Of a stretch of 64,000 bases of DNA, positions 43,798 to 52,989 are shown in pieces. The notes below the pieces were generated by a model. It was not told the origin of the DNA and did not search any database. It saw nothing but the letters and a program-made list of their open reading frames with translations. The position numbers were made by a program, and so were the translations under genes. Positions within the stretch are counted from its first letter, which is position 1. Every line of letters starts with the position of its first letter. The stretch lies in contig DASTXR010000163.1 in the NCBI GenBank assembly GCA_035765415.1, positions 1 to 64,000 on the forward strand, in the 5' to 3' direction. Source of the DNA: CADEED01 sp035765415 (GTDB lineage Bacteria; Pseudomonadota; Gammaproteobacteria; Steroidobacterales; Steroidobacteraceae).

Positions 43798-44610
43798 TTA
43801 CTTCCACACGACGTCCAACGTCTGTCCGACGCGCAGCGACTCGCCGACTCCGCTCACGACGATCACGTTCTGCCCGAACGCCACGCCGCGCAGTTCCTGG
43901 TCGTAGCGGTATTCCTTGAGCGTCTTCAGGGGTTCGACGCCATCCACGGCACCCAGCTGCTGATCCGTCGTCGTGATGGAGCAGCGCGTGCACGGCTTGA
44001 CGATGCGCAGCGTGACCGGCCCGGCGCGCAGCTCGTGCATGCGGTCTTCGTCGTATGCATCGACGCCGTCGATCACCACGTTCGGCCGGAAGCGCTCCAT
44101 CGGCAGCGCCCTGGGCAGTCGCGAATTGAGCTCGGCCAGCGAAGCACGTGAAATCACCAGGATCGGATACCCATCGCTGAACTCGGTGATGGCGCGCGTA
44201 TCCCCCGCCCATTCCGGACTGCAGACACGCGGCACGCTGGCATCGAACATGACGAGGCGCAGCGGCGTCGCAAGGAAACTCGACACCCACTCGGCGGCGG
44301 CATCACCACAATCGATGCCGCGCCCTTCGAATTTCCACACCGTCACCGCGCGCGACTCGCCGCCGGCGCTGCGCGAGACTTCGAGCGCGGGCATTCCGGG
44401 CGCGTTCAGCGTCAGGCCGGAATTGAGCGCCGTGGCGATGAGCGCCATGCGCGGATGTTCCCGCTGCGTGATGAATCGGCCGTTCGGCCGCACCAGCATC
44501 CAGTGGCGATCGTCGGCGAGCCCGGTGGGCGCAAGCCGCGCACTTTCCTGCGCGATGCCGCGGCAGGACTTGATGGGGTACACGTTCAGGTTCGTCAGAG
44601 TGACGCTCAT
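43798..44610 (-). CDS. MOSC domain-containing protein (YcbX-like)
   Basis: This 270-residue product has an N-terminal MOSC beta-barrel domain (LTNLNVYPIKSCRGIAQ, RHWMLVRPNGRFITQREHPRMALI). The MOSC domain proper follows, with FRPNVVIDGVDAYDEDRM and the conserved cysteine region KPCTRCSITTTDQQLG near residue 210. These proteins handle the molybdenum cofactor; YcbX-like members detoxify N-hydroxylated bases. No separate ferredoxin domain is present. It is the last gene of the kdsB operon, 15 bases downstream of it, and its TAA stop abuts the inverted-repeat element. Confidence 0.9.
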   Translation of the reverse strand: MSVTLTNLNVYPIKSCRGIAQESARLAPTGLADDRHWMLVRPNGRFITQREHPRMALIATALNSGLTLNAPGMPALEVSRSAGGESRAVTVWKFEGRGIDCGDAAAEWVSSFLATPLRLVMFDASVPRVCSPEWAGDTRAITEFSDGYPILVISRASLAELNSRLPRALPMERFRPNVVIDGVDAYDEDRMHELRAGPVTLRIVKPCTRCSITTTDQQLGAVDGVEPLKTLKEYRYDQELRGVAFGQNVIVVSGVGESLRVGQTLDVVWK

Positions 44611-44625
44611 CGTTCCCGTCCCGGG

Positions 44626-45375
44626 TCAGGGGTGCAGCAGCAGGGCACGCTCGGCGCGCTCCAGGTCGGCGGCGGTATTCACGTCGGCCAGCGGCCGTTC
44701 GACCGCGAGCGCCACGCGGATCTCCATGCCGTTCTCGAGCGCGCGCAGCTGTTCGAGTTTCTCGATGAGCTCGAGGCGCGCGGTGGGCAGGCTCGCCAGC
44801 TTGCGCAGCGCCGCGACGCGGTAGGCGTAGATGCCCACGTGCCGCAGGCAGGCGTTCGACAGCGTGGTGGGCGCATCGCGGTTGAATGGAATCGGCGCCC
44901 GCGAAAAATACAGCGCGCGGCCGCCGGCATCACAGGCCACCTTCACATTGTTAGGATCGGCCAGATCGTTGTGCGAATCTATTTTCGCCGCCAGCGTGGC
45001 GATGTCGGCGCGCGGGTTCGCGGCCAGCAGCTCGGCCACCTGGTCGATGACGCGCGGCGGAATCAGCGGTTCGTCGCCCTGCACGTTCACGACGATGTCG
45101 GCGTCCGCCCAGCCGCGGGCCGCGGCCACCTCGGCGATGCGGTCGGTGCCGGACACGTGCGTGCGCGCCGTCATGTGGACTTCCGCGCCGAACGCACGCG
45201 CGACGCTGGCGATGCGCTCATCGTCGGTGGCGATGATGACCTCGGCCGCGGCGCAGGAACGCGCGCGCTCGTGCACCCACTGGATCATGGGCTTGCCGGC
45301 GAGCAGCATCAGGGCTTTGCCCGGCAGCCGCGACGAGTCGAACCGCGCTGGAATGACGACGCGATAGTGGCTCAT
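44626..45375 (-). CDS. kdsB: 3-deoxy-manno-octulosonate cytidylyltransferase KdsB
   Basis: KdsB activates KDO as CMP-KDO for lipopolysaccharide core synthesis. The 249-residue product begins YRVVIPARFDSSRLPGKALM and contains VIIATDDERIASVARAFG, HVSGTDRIAEVAA, NVQGDEPLIPP and LRHVGIYAYR, all characteristic. The ATG at 45375 shares one base with the stop of trm112 (TGATG), so the pair is translationally coupled. The longer open frame upstream is not used. Confidence 0.96.
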   Translation of the reverse strand: MSHYRVVIPARFDSSRLPGKALMLLAGKPMIQWVHERARSCAAAEVIIATDDERIASVARAFGAEVHMTARTHVSGTDRIAEVAAARGWADADIVVNVQGDEPLIPPRVIDQVAELLAANPRADIATLAAKIDSHNDLADPNNVKVACDAGGRALYFSRAPIPFNRDAPTTLSNACLRHVGIYAYRVAALRKLASLPTARLELIEKLEQLRALENGMEIRVALAVERPLADVNTAADLERAERALLLHP

Positions 45376-45563
45376 CAGCGCTCCAGCAATGGATCGTCGG
45401 GCATGAGCTGGCGCGCATCTTCCTCGAGCATCATCGGCACACCGTCGCGCAATGGAAACGCCAGGCGTTCCCCGCGACACACCAGCACTTCTGCGGCACG
45501 CTGAAACTTGAGCGGCCCCTTGCAGATCGGGCACGCGAGGATGTCGAGCAGTCTTTCATCCAT
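45375..45563 (-). CDS. Trm112 family protein
   Basis: This 62-residue protein has the Trm112/YcaR pattern: MDERLLDILACPICKGPL with a CxxC pair, a single later Cys (VLVCRGERLAFPL) and RDGVPMMLEEDARQL. The zinc-binding fold often activates methyltransferases in other organisms; in bacteria it is regularly placed between lpxK and kdsB, as here. The ATG at 45563 lies inside the 3' end of lpxK. Confidence 0.92.
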   Translation of the reverse strand: MDERLLDILACPICKGPLKFQRAAEVLVCRGERLAFPLRDGVPMMLEEDARQLMPDDPLLER

Positions 45564-46602
45564 TTGCCTGGCTTCCAGTGACACGGGTCTTGAACGCACT
45601 GGCACGTGCGAGCACGAGATCGGTCAGTTCGCGCGCCTCGTTCTCCGGGAATTCCGCGGTGACCGGAACATACCAGCAGCGGTCGTCGGCGAAGGCGACG
45701 CATTTTACGGCATCCTTCTCCGTCATGATGACCGGCAGGTTGTCGCCGAAGTTCAAATCACCCGCCTTGAACGCGTGGTGATCGGGCAGCGGATGTTCGT
45801 ACAGCGTGAGTCCCGCGTTTCGCAGCATGTCGAAGAAGCGTTGTGGATTGCCGATGGCCGCCACCGCGTGCACGCCCGTGCCGCGAAAACTGGCCAGCGC
45901 ACGCAGCGAACCGCCTCCGGACACCGGCCGCGCGTCGCCGGGCCGCATGTTCATGACGAAGCGCGTGCGCTCGAGGAATCCCGGCAGCGAAAACCCGGGC
46001 GCGGTGATGGCGCCGTTGACCACCACCGCGTTCACGCGACGCAGGCGCCGCGGCAGCTCGCGCAACGGGCCTCGCGGCAGCAGGCAGCCATTGCCGAAGC
46101 CACGCTGACCGTCGATGACCACGATTTCGCAATCGCGCATCAACGCCAGATGCTGGAGGCCGTCGTCGCAGATGACGATGTCAGCCCCGTCGGCCACCGC
46201 GGTTTTCGCGGCAGCGACGCGATCCTTGCCGACGAACACCGTGGCCTGCGCGCGGCGCGCGAGCAGCAGCGGCTCGTCGCCCACTTCCGACGGGCGGCTG
46301 TGCACCGTGACGCGCGTGACGCCGCGCGCGCGGCCGCCATAACCACGCGACACGATGGCAACGCGCAGGCCCACGGCCGACAGGTGCGAGGACAACCAGG
46401 CCACCAGCGGGGTCTTGCCCGTGCCACCCACGGTGAGGTTGCCGACCACGACCACGGGCGCTTTCACGCGCACGCGATGACGCAGCCCCATGCGGTACAG
46501 CAGGCTGCGAAGGCCCATGGCGCTGCCATATAACAAGGAGAGCGGCGCCAGCCACAGCGGGCCCTTGCCGCCGTACCACATCGATTCGATCTTCGATCTC
46601 AA
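45556..46602 (-). CDS. lpxK: Tetraacyldisaccharide 4'-kinase LpxK
   Basis: LpxK phosphorylates the lipid A precursor to give lipid IVA at the inner membrane. The 348-residue product has a membrane-anchoring N-terminal helix, the P-loop VGNLTVGGTGKTPLVAWL, LRVAIVSRGYGGRARG, VICDDGLQHLALMRDCEIVVID and a C-terminal MTEKDAVK motif. It overlaps msbA by 4 bases and trm112 by 8 bases, consistent with one tightly coupled operon. Confidence 0.96.
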   Translation of the reverse strand: MRSKIESMWYGGKGPLWLAPLSLLYGSAMGLRSLLYRMGLRHRVRVKAPVVVVGNLTVGGTGKTPLVAWLSSHLSAVGLRVAIVSRGYGGRARGVTRVTVHSRPSEVGDEPLLLARRAQATVFVGKDRVAAAKTAVADGADIVICDDGLQHLALMRDCEIVVIDGQRGFGNGCLLPRGPLRELPRRLRRVNAVVVNGAITAPGFSLPGFLERTRFVMNMRPGDARPVSGGGSLRALASFRGTGVHAVAAIGNPQRFFDMLRNAGLTLYEHPLPDHHAFKAGDLNFGDNLPVIMTEKDAVKCVAFADDRCWYVPVTAEFPENEARELTDLVLARASAFKTRVTGSQANG

Positions 46603-48353
46603 TTGCGGAATTCCGAGCGCTTGAGACTCGCGTAAGCGCCATCGCGGTTCACGAGCTCGGCGTGGGTGCCACGTTCGACGATGCGGCCATCTTCCATGAC
46701 GATGATCTCGTCGGCATGTTCGATGGTAGTCAGGCGATGCGCGATGACCAGCGTGGTGCGATTGCGCATGAGGCTCACCAGCGCCTGCTGGATGCGGCGT
46801 TCGGATTCGTTGTCGAGCGCCGACGTGGCTTCATCGAGGATGAGAATGGGCGCGTCCTTGAGCAAGGCCCGGGCGATGGCTATCCGCTGCCGCTGGCCGC
46901 CCGACAGCAACGCACCGCGATCGCCCACTTCGGTGTCGAGCCCTTGCGGCAACTCGGCCGCGAATTCATCGACGTAAGCGGCCTGCGCCGCGGCCTCGAC
47001 GGCTTTCGGATCCGGATTGTCGACGCCGAACGCAATGTTGTTGCGGATCGAGTCGTTGAACAACAGCACATCCTGGTTCACGAGCGCGACGTTCGCGCGC
47101 AGGTCGCGCAGATTGCAGTCGCGCACGTTGATGCCATCGACGAGGACCTCGCCGGCCGTGGCGTCGTAGATGCGCGGCACCAGGCCCACGATGGTGGACT
47201 TGCCGCTCCCCGAGCGCCCGACGATCGCAATGTTCCTGCCCGCGGGTACCTCGAGGCTCACGGAGTGGAGCACTCGCCCCTTCTCGTTCGAATATTCGAA
47301 ACTCACGTCGCGGAACTCGATGTCGCCGCGCACGCGCTCGAGTGGCCGGCCACCGGTGAAATCTTCGGTCGGCTGGTCGAGCACCTCGAAGACGCTGGCG
47401 CCCGCCGCGAGCCCCTGCTGCAACGGCCCGATGGCGGTGACCAGCGTGCGCATGGGCGCCGTCGTGAGCAGCAGCGCCGTCAGGAAACCCCAGAATTCCC
47501 CCACCGTCATCGAGTTGTCGTGCACCTGCACGAGAGCCATCCACAACACTCCGCCCAAACCGATGGACGCGATGAACTGCACCACCGGGTTGCTCGTGGC
47601 CTTCGCGGCGATCAGCTTCATGTTGCTGCGGCGGTTGTGCTCATTCACCTCTTCGAAGCCGCGCGCTTCCTGTTCCTGCGCGTTGAACACCTTGATGACG
47701 CGCTGGCCGTCGAGCGCTTCCTTCGTGACGCGCGTGACGTCGCCCATCGAGGACTGGATGCGCGCGCTGTAACGGCGGAAAGACTTGGTGACCTGCCGGA
47801 TCAGGAACGAAAGCGGCGGCACGAGGATCACCACGAACAGCGCGAGCTTCCAGTTGAGCACGAACAGCAGCCCGATCTGCAGGATGATGGTGAGCGAGTC
47901 GCGGATCAGCGCGCCGGTGGAATTGGTCGTGGCTTCGGCCACCTGCTCGATGTTGAACGTGAGCCGCGAGAGCATCGCGCCGGTCGACTCGCCGTCGTAG
48001 TGGCGCGCCGGGAAATGCAGGTACTGGCGGAACAGGTCGCGTCGCAGCGCCTTGATGATCTGGCGCGAAACGTAGCCCGGGAAATACACGCCGATGTAAT
48101 CGCCGAGGCCGCGGAGCAGGAACAGAAGCGGAGCGCCGATGGGCACGAGCCACAGCACCGTCGGGTCTTTCTTGACGAACCCCAGGTCGACGAAGCTCTG
48201 CACGAGCAGCGCGAACAACGGACCGGTCGCGGCGAACAACGCCATGCCGACGACGCCGATGAGAAACATGCCGAGATGCGGTCGCGCGTAAGCCAGCAGC
48301 CGGCGGTACACGTGCGCGGCATCGAGAGGCGCCGCACCTGCGGGAGTGTTCAT
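46599..48353 (-). CDS. msbA: Lipid A export ATP-binding/permease protein MsbA
   Basis: MsbA flips core-lipid A across the inner membrane. The 584-residue half-transporter has an N-terminal six-helix ABC exporter domain (about 20-310). The nucleotide-binding domain follows with Walker A VGRSGSGKSTIVG, the signature LSGGQRQRIAIARALL and Walker B ILILDEATSALDNESE. It overlaps exbD upstream and lpxK downstream by four bases each. The context next to lpxK supports MsbA rather than another ABC exporter. Confidence 0.95.
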   Translation of the reverse strand: MNTPAGAAPLDAAHVYRRLLAYARPHLGMFLIGVVGMALFAATGPLFALLVQSFVDLGFVKKDPTVLWLVPIGAPLLFLLRGLGDYIGVYFPGYVSRQIIKALRRDLFRQYLHFPARHYDGESTGAMLSRLTFNIEQVAEATTNSTGALIRDSLTIILQIGLLFVLNWKLALFVVILVPPLSFLIRQVTKSFRRYSARIQSSMGDVTRVTKEALDGQRVIKVFNAQEQEARGFEEVNEHNRRSNMKLIAAKATSNPVVQFIASIGLGGVLWMALVQVHDNSMTVGEFWGFLTALLLTTAPMRTLVTAIGPLQQGLAAGASVFEVLDQPTEDFTGGRPLERVRGDIEFRDVSFEYSNEKGRVLHSVSLEVPAGRNIAIVGRSGSGKSTIVGLVPRIYDATAGEVLVDGINVRDCNLRDLRANVALVNQDVLLFNDSIRNNIAFGVDNPDPKAVEAAAQAAYVDEFAAELPQGLDTEVGDRGALLSGGQRQRIAIARALLKDAPILILDEATSALDNESERRIQQALVSLMRNRTTLVIAHRLTTIEHADEIIVMEDGRIVERGTHAELVNRDGAYASLKRSEFRN

Positions 48354-48781
48354 TTCACCGGCGGCGATTCTTCGACCGTGGCGATGTTCAGACGCACGAA
48401 GCCGAGCTTGCCCAGCACGTCCATGGCGCTCACCACCGACTGGTGCGTCGCCCGTCCATCGGCGCGCACGGTGACGGGTTTGTCGCGATCGGCGCCCGCC
48501 ACTTCGAGCAGCGCGGCGCGCAGCGTATCCGGCGAGGAGTTGATGAGCTCGCGATCGTTGACGCGATAGCTGCCGCTCTGCGTCACCGTTACCACGATCG
48601 GATCGACCTTCTGCTTGCCCGTGGGCGCGAGACTGGCCTGCGGCAGCTCGATCTTGAGACGGCCTTCCTGCATGAAGGTGGACGACAACATGAAGAAGAT
48701 GACCAGCAGCAGCGAGACGTCGATGAGCGGGATCAGGTTGATCTCCGGATCATCCCTTCCCTTGCGGGACTGCATTCTCAT
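48350..48781 (-). CDS. exbD: ExbD/TolR family biopolymer transport protein
   Basis: This 143-residue product has a short cytoplasmic N-terminus, DPEINLIPLIDVSLLLVIFF with the conserved membrane aspartate, and a periplasmic domain beginning MQEGRLKIELPQA. It partners the ExbB-type protein whose gene overlaps it by 4 bases. Such pairs couple the proton motive force to outer-membrane processes. Its position before msbA is typical for Xanthomonadales-like genomes; the outer-membrane partner is not shown here. Confidence 0.93.
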   Translation of the reverse strand: MRMQSRKGRDDPEINLIPLIDVSLLLVIFFMLSSTFMQEGRLKIELPQASLAPTGKQKVDPIVVTVTQSGSYRVNDRELINSSPDTLRAALLEVAGADRDKPVTVRADGRATHQSVVSAMDVLGKLGFVRLNIATVEESPPVK

Positions 48782-49422
48782 GCGGTGCGAGCGACGCCGC
48801 CGTCGCTGTCTCCGCTCTGCTCGCCGGCGCCCAGGGAGTCGGCGAAATTCACCGCGATCTTTTCCATCTCGACGACGATGCGCTCGACCTTGCCGCGCAG
48901 GTAGCGGTGCGCCACGTAGGCGGGAATGGCCACCGTGAGGCCCGCCGCGGTGCAGACCAGCGCTTCGGAGATGCCGCCCGCCAGCAGGCGCGGATCACCC
49001 ATGCCGCCCAGCATGACCGCGTTGAACGCGCGGATGATGCCGGTGACGGTGCCGAGCAGGCCTAACAACGGCGAAATGCTGGCGATGGTGCCCACGGAGT
49101 TCACGAAACGTTCCAGCTCGTGAACCACCTGGCGGCCCACGTCTTCGACGCGTTCCATCATGATCTCGCGACCACGATGGCGGTTGGCCAGCGCCGCCGC
49201 CAGCACACGCCCGAGCGCCGAGTTCTTTTCGAGCGCGTCTATGACCTTCGGGTTGACCTGGTTGCGCTCGGCGAGCTCGGAGACCTTCTTGATGAGCTCC
49301 TGGGGCAACACGCGCTTGCGCTGCAGGGTCCAGAGCCTTTCGAGAACGATACCGACGAGCGCGATCGAGCAGAAGATGATCGGCCACATGAATGGGCCGC
49401 CGGCCCGTACGAGTTCCCACAT
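48778..49422 (-). CDS. exbB: ExbB/TolQ/MotA family proton channel protein
   Basis: This 214-residue product has three predicted transmembrane helices (about 10-30, 105-130 and 150-175). The family motif lies in GTIASISPLLGLLGTVTGIIRAF, and EALVCTAAGLTVAIPAYVAHRYL follows. It forms the proton channel with the ExbD-type protein encoded next. The gene starts 36 bases after comEC and overlaps exbD by four bases. Confidence 0.93.
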   Translation of the reverse strand: MWELVRAGGPFMWPIIFCSIALVGIVLERLWTLQRKRVLPQELIKKVSELAERNQVNPKVIDALEKNSALGRVLAAALANRHRGREIMMERVEDVGRQVVHELERFVNSVGTIASISPLLGLLGTVTGIIRAFNAVMLGGMGDPRLLAGGISEALVCTAAGLTVAIPAYVAHRYLRGKVERIVVEMEKIAVNFADSLGAGEQSGDSDGGVARTA

Positions 49423-49458
49423 AGGCCGCGACTATACCGGAGGGCGCGGCCGAAAGGG

Positions 49459-51735
49459 TCATGGCGAGCGCCGCCAGACGAAGGGATATCGCGAGGCGCG
49501 AGCCACGCCAACCACGTCCACGCCTGACGTCCCTAAGCCGAGTTCGATGCCGCCGTCGCGCCGAGTGTCGAGCACCCTGGCGCCAGCCGCGCGCCAACGC
49601 GCGAGCGTCGCTTCGCGGGAGCGTGAATTCGCGACACCACCGGCGGCGATGGCCACGACCGCCGCACTGGCCTCTATCCACTCCGGCGCCGACGCCACCG
49701 GGCTTGCATGCCGGCTCACGAGAACCGCATCGCTCGCCAGCGCTTCACGGCCAACGCGCGCGATCAGTTCCCGCTCCGCCGCGACGTCGAGGTCGCCGCC
49801 TAGCAGGATGGAGTGCGCGCCCGCCGAGATGCGCAGCGCGCAGTAACGCCCGCCGCTGCCTGCCGCGAAACTCTGGAAGCGTACTCCATCCCGGTGGAAC
49901 TCCGAATCCGTGCAAGTCCGCACGGGCAGCGAGTTCGCGGCCCAGGCGCCACCGACCAGCACGGTCCGCACCGCGCGTTCGAACGCCAGCGTGGCCGCGG
50001 CCCGCGCGCGGTCGCGGTCGAGCGAGGGCAGCACCAGCAGGTCGACGTGGTCGCGCTGCAGGGCATCGAGCGCCGGCAGCACCCATTGGCGGAGCCTCGC
50101 ACCGCGCGTATTCCAGCTGTCGCCGGTGTCGAACAGCAGCACATGAGAATGCGTGAACACGAGCGCGGCCGCGCCGCGCCCGGCGTCGAGTACGCTGATG
50201 CGCGCCGTGCCCGGCTCGGGCAGGCGCGACGGCGCGAACAGCAGCGGCAACGCGGCGCAAGCCGCGGACATGCGCAGCGACAGCGGCCAGCGCCGCAACA
50301 GCAACAACGCCGCGAGCGTCGCGAACGGGTACCACCACCATGCAGGCGTCGCGCGCCACAGCGAGAAATGGAGGTCCGCTGTCCAGGTGAGCACCGGCCA
50401 GCCCCACTCGTACAGCGCCGCTGCCATGCCAAAGAAGAAGTGGCACGAGGCAGGCGCCACGAATACCGCGAGCGTGCCCGCCAGCACCAGCGGCACCAGC
50501 ACGAAAGAAACGAGCGGGATCGCCACCAGGTTCACGACCAGCCCGGCGATCGACAGCCCGCCGAATACCGCGAACGTGAGCGGCGCGAGCGCCAGCACGA
50601 TGGCGCATTGCAGGCGAACGAGGTTCACGAGACGCGTGGCGACCACGGCGGACTCATCGGCCGCGTTCAGGAGAATGACTCCCACGGCCACGAAAGACAG
50701 CCAGAACCCCGCCGACAGCGGCGCGCGCGGATCGGCGCACAGCACCGCGACCAGCGCCAGCGACCAGACGCGGGCGGCGCCCGCGTGACGCGCGCCCAGC
50801 CTCACCCACGCGAAGAGCACGAGCATGAGCCAGGTGCGCTGCGCCGGCACCGAAAACCCCGACAGCAACGCATAAGCCCCCGCGGCCGCGAGGCCTAACA
50901 ACATTGCGAACCGCTCGCGCTCGACACACCTGGCGAACGGCAGCCAGCGCCACGCGTGGCGCGCGACGACGAACGCCGCCAGCGCGAACATCGTGACGTG
51001 CAACCCCGAGATGGCGACCAGGTGCGTGGTGCCGGTGGCGTTGAACACGCGCCACTGGTCGGCGCTCAGCCGATCGGCAAGGCCCACGGCCAGCGCCGTG
51101 AGCAGCGCCGCCGCGTCCGGGTCCACGACCACCTCTGCGATGCGCGTGGCCACGCGCGCACGCAGCGTGTCGACCGACGTGTTCGCCGGCGCGAGACGCG
51201 TGTTGAGCGCGGACGGCAGCACCCTGCCCGCGAAGTGCACACCATCGCGAAACGCATGGCGCGCGGAATCGGGCCCGGCAAAGTTGCGCACCTCGCCGAG
51301 AGGCGCGAGCCGCACCAGCAGGCGCCAACGCTCACCCGCGCGAGGCACGAAGGCCGCGTCGCGCCACACCAACCGCGCGCGGCGCGTGCGGGTGTCGCGC
51401 GATGCATGTCCTTCGACGAGCGTTGCGTCGATGTCGAACCGCAGTTCAGGACCCGCGCGCAGCGGAACCGAGCGAATGACGCCGTCGACCAGCAATCGCT
51501 CGTCCGCCGCGTCGGCGGGCACTTGCAGGGCCAGCCATTGGAGCGTGGACGCCCAGCCGATGACCATTCCCGCGAGCAGCGCCGCGAGATGTCGCGCAAT
51601 CGCAATCTTTCGAAGGCGCGTGCTGAAGGCCAGCACCGCGCTGGCTCCGGCGAACAGCAGCCACGATGTCGCCGGCAGCGATGCCGAAAACAGCCCCAGC
51701 AGCACGCCCGCAAGCAATGCCAGCGCGCCGGTCAC
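49459..51735 (-). CDS. comEC: DNA internalization-related competence protein ComEC/Rec2
   Basis: ComEC forms the inner-membrane channel for DNA uptake. The 758-residue product has N-terminal membrane helices, a DUF4131-type OB region (about 60-200) and the competence domain with LLTALAVGLADRLSADQWRVFNATGTTHLVAISGLH. The C-terminal domain corresponds to the metallo-beta-lactamase-like domain, but its usual DVGQG and HxDxDH-type motifs are replaced by LDAGRGAAA and LPSLDRDRARA. Hydrolysis of the non-transported strand may therefore be lost here. It lies upstream of exbB in the same direction. Confidence 0.9.
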   Translation of the reverse strand: MTGALALLAGVLLGLFSASLPATSWLLFAGASAVLAFSTRLRKIAIARHLAALLAGMVIGWASTLQWLALQVPADAADERLLVDGVIRSVPLRAGPELRFDIDATLVEGHASRDTRTRRARLVWRDAAFVPRAGERWRLLVRLAPLGEVRNFAGPDSARHAFRDGVHFAGRVLPSALNTRLAPANTSVDTLRARVATRIAEVVVDPDAAALLTALAVGLADRLSADQWRVFNATGTTHLVAISGLHVTMFALAAFVVARHAWRWLPFARCVERERFAMLLGLAAAGAYALLSGFSVPAQRTWLMLVLFAWVRLGARHAGAARVWSLALVAVLCADPRAPLSAGFWLSFVAVGVILLNAADESAVVATRLVNLVRLQCAIVLALAPLTFAVFGGLSIAGLVVNLVAIPLVSFVLVPLVLAGTLAVFVAPASCHFFFGMAAALYEWGWPVLTWTADLHFSLWRATPAWWWYPFATLAALLLLRRWPLSLRMSAACAALPLLFAPSRLPEPGTARISVLDAGRGAAALVFTHSHVLLFDTGDSWNTRGARLRQWVLPALDALQRDHVDLLVLPSLDRDRARAAATLAFERAVRTVLVGGAWAANSLPVRTCTDSEFHRDGVRFQSFAAGSGGRYCALRISAGAHSILLGGDLDVAAERELIARVGREALASDAVLVSRHASPVASAPEWIEASAAVVAIAAGGVANSRSREATLARWRAAGARVLDTRRDGGIELGLGTSGVDVVGVARASRYPFVWRRSP

Positions 51736-51768
51736 GCGTGCCGGCGCCCGATGCTAGAGTGCGCCCCG

Positions 51769-52287
51769 ATGCCACGCCGACTGTTCCGAAAGATCACGCC
51801 AAGCAACGAAACGTTGCGCACACACTGGGCGCTCAAACCGTTCACGCGATTCTTCGGTGACCCCAGGCTGTGGTCGCTGCAGCGGCGCACGGTGACGCCG
51901 GCGTTTGGCGCGGGACTCGCCATTTGCTTCGTGCCGCTGCCCATTCACATTCCGCTGGCGGCGATAGCCGCCATCTTCTGCCGCATTCACATTCCCACCA
52001 TCATGCTGACGCTGATGTTGATGAACCCGCTGACGTTTGTGCCGCTGTTCATGCTGGCATTCAAAGTGGGCGCCATCGCCACCGGTGCGCCACCCAGCAA
52101 TTTCCAATTCGAGATGAGCTGGGACTGGGTGCAGAACGGCCTGGGTGCCAATTGGAAACCTTTCCTCGTGGGTTGTGGCCTGACCGGCGCGCTGTTTGGC
52201 CTGGTGGGCTGGGCCGCGCTCGACCTGACATGGCGTTACAGCGTGCGCAAGAGATATCGCGAACGCCCGGCGTCCACCAGCGACTAA
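51769..52287 (+). CDS. DUF2062 domain-containing membrane protein
   Basis: This 172-residue product begins PRRLFRKITPSNETLRTHW, the usual DUF2062 opening. GDPRLWSLQRRTVTPAFGAGLAICFVPLP follows, together with three or so transmembrane helices. Function is not established. It is divergent from comEC and converges with lolD (stops abut at 52287/52288), a neighbourhood also seen in Xanthomonadales. The ATG at 51769 is chosen because the family sequence begins there. Confidence 0.88.
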   Translation: MPRRLFRKITPSNETLRTHWALKPFTRFFGDPRLWSLQRRTVTPAFGAGLAICFVPLPIHIPLAAIAAIFCRIHIPTIMLTLMLMNPLTFVPLFMLAFKVGAIATGAPPSNFQFEMSWDWVQNGLGANWKPFLVGCGLTGALFGLVGWAALDLTWRYSVRKRYRERPASTSD

Positions 52288-52989
52288 TCAACCGCGTTCG
52301 AGCAGATTTCCGCGTTCCAGTTCGAGGATGCGATCCATGCGCGCCGCCAGGCGGCGGTCGTGCGTGACGACGATGAGGCTGGTCGCCAGCTCCCGGTTCA
52401 ACTGCAGCATGAGCTCGAACACCGATTCGGCATTGCCGCCATCGAGATTTCCGGTGGGCTCGTCAGCCAGCACGATGCGCGGATTCGTCACCAGCGCGCG
52501 CGCCACGGCGGCCCGCTGGCGTTCGCCGCCCGACAACTCATGCGGGCGATGGATCAGCCGCTCGCCCAGGCCCACGCGCTGCAGGATCGCGCGCGCCGTG
52601 TTTTCCGCGTCCTTCCTGGGCGTCCGGCGCACCAGCAGCGGCATGGCCACGTTTTCCAGCGCCGAGAATTCCGGCAGCAGGTGATGGAACTGGTAGATGA
52701 AGCCGAGCGTGCGGTTGCGCAATTCGCCGCGCGCCTTCTCTTCGAGAGCGTGGATGTCGCTGCCGGCGATCTTCACGACACCGGCGGTCGGCCGGTCGAG
52801 TCCGCCCAGGATCTGCAGCAGCGTGGTCTTGCCGGATCCCGAGGCGCCGATGATCGCCAGGCGTTCGCCGGCGCGCACCGCCAGGTTCACGCCCTGCAGC
52901 ACCTGCAGATCGATGGGGCCCTGGCGAAACGCGCGTTCGACGCCGGTGGCTTCCATCACGAGCTCGGCTGTCATGACGGCCTCATTCAT
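52288..52989 (-). CDS. lolD: Lipoprotein-releasing system ATP-binding protein LolD
   Basis: LolD is the ATPase that drives release of outer-membrane lipoproteins to LolA. The 233-residue product has Walker A GASGSGKTTLLQILGGLD, the Q-loop GFIYQFHHLLPEFSALENV (a LolD trait), signature LSGGERQRAAVARAL and Walker B IVLADEPTGNLD. GGAGG lies 9 bases before the ATG at 52989, which is within the end of the preceding permease gene; a second ATG at 52974 is possible. Confidence 0.95.
   Translation of the reverse strand: MNEAVMTAELVMEATGVERAFRQGPIDLQVLQGVNLAVRAGERLAIIGASGSGKTTLLQILGGLDRPTAGVVKIAGSDIHALEEKARGELRNRTLGFIYQFHHLLPEFSALENVAMPLLVRRTPRKDAENTARAILQRVGLGERLIHRPHELSGGERQRAAVARALVTNPRIVLADEPTGNLDGGNAESVFELMLQLNRELATSLIVVTHDRRLAARMDRILELERGNLLERG

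Noticed and set aside
46662..48569. 635-codon plus-strand open frame opposite msbA
   Set aside because: Antisense shadow of msbA and exbD; no recognisable sequence.
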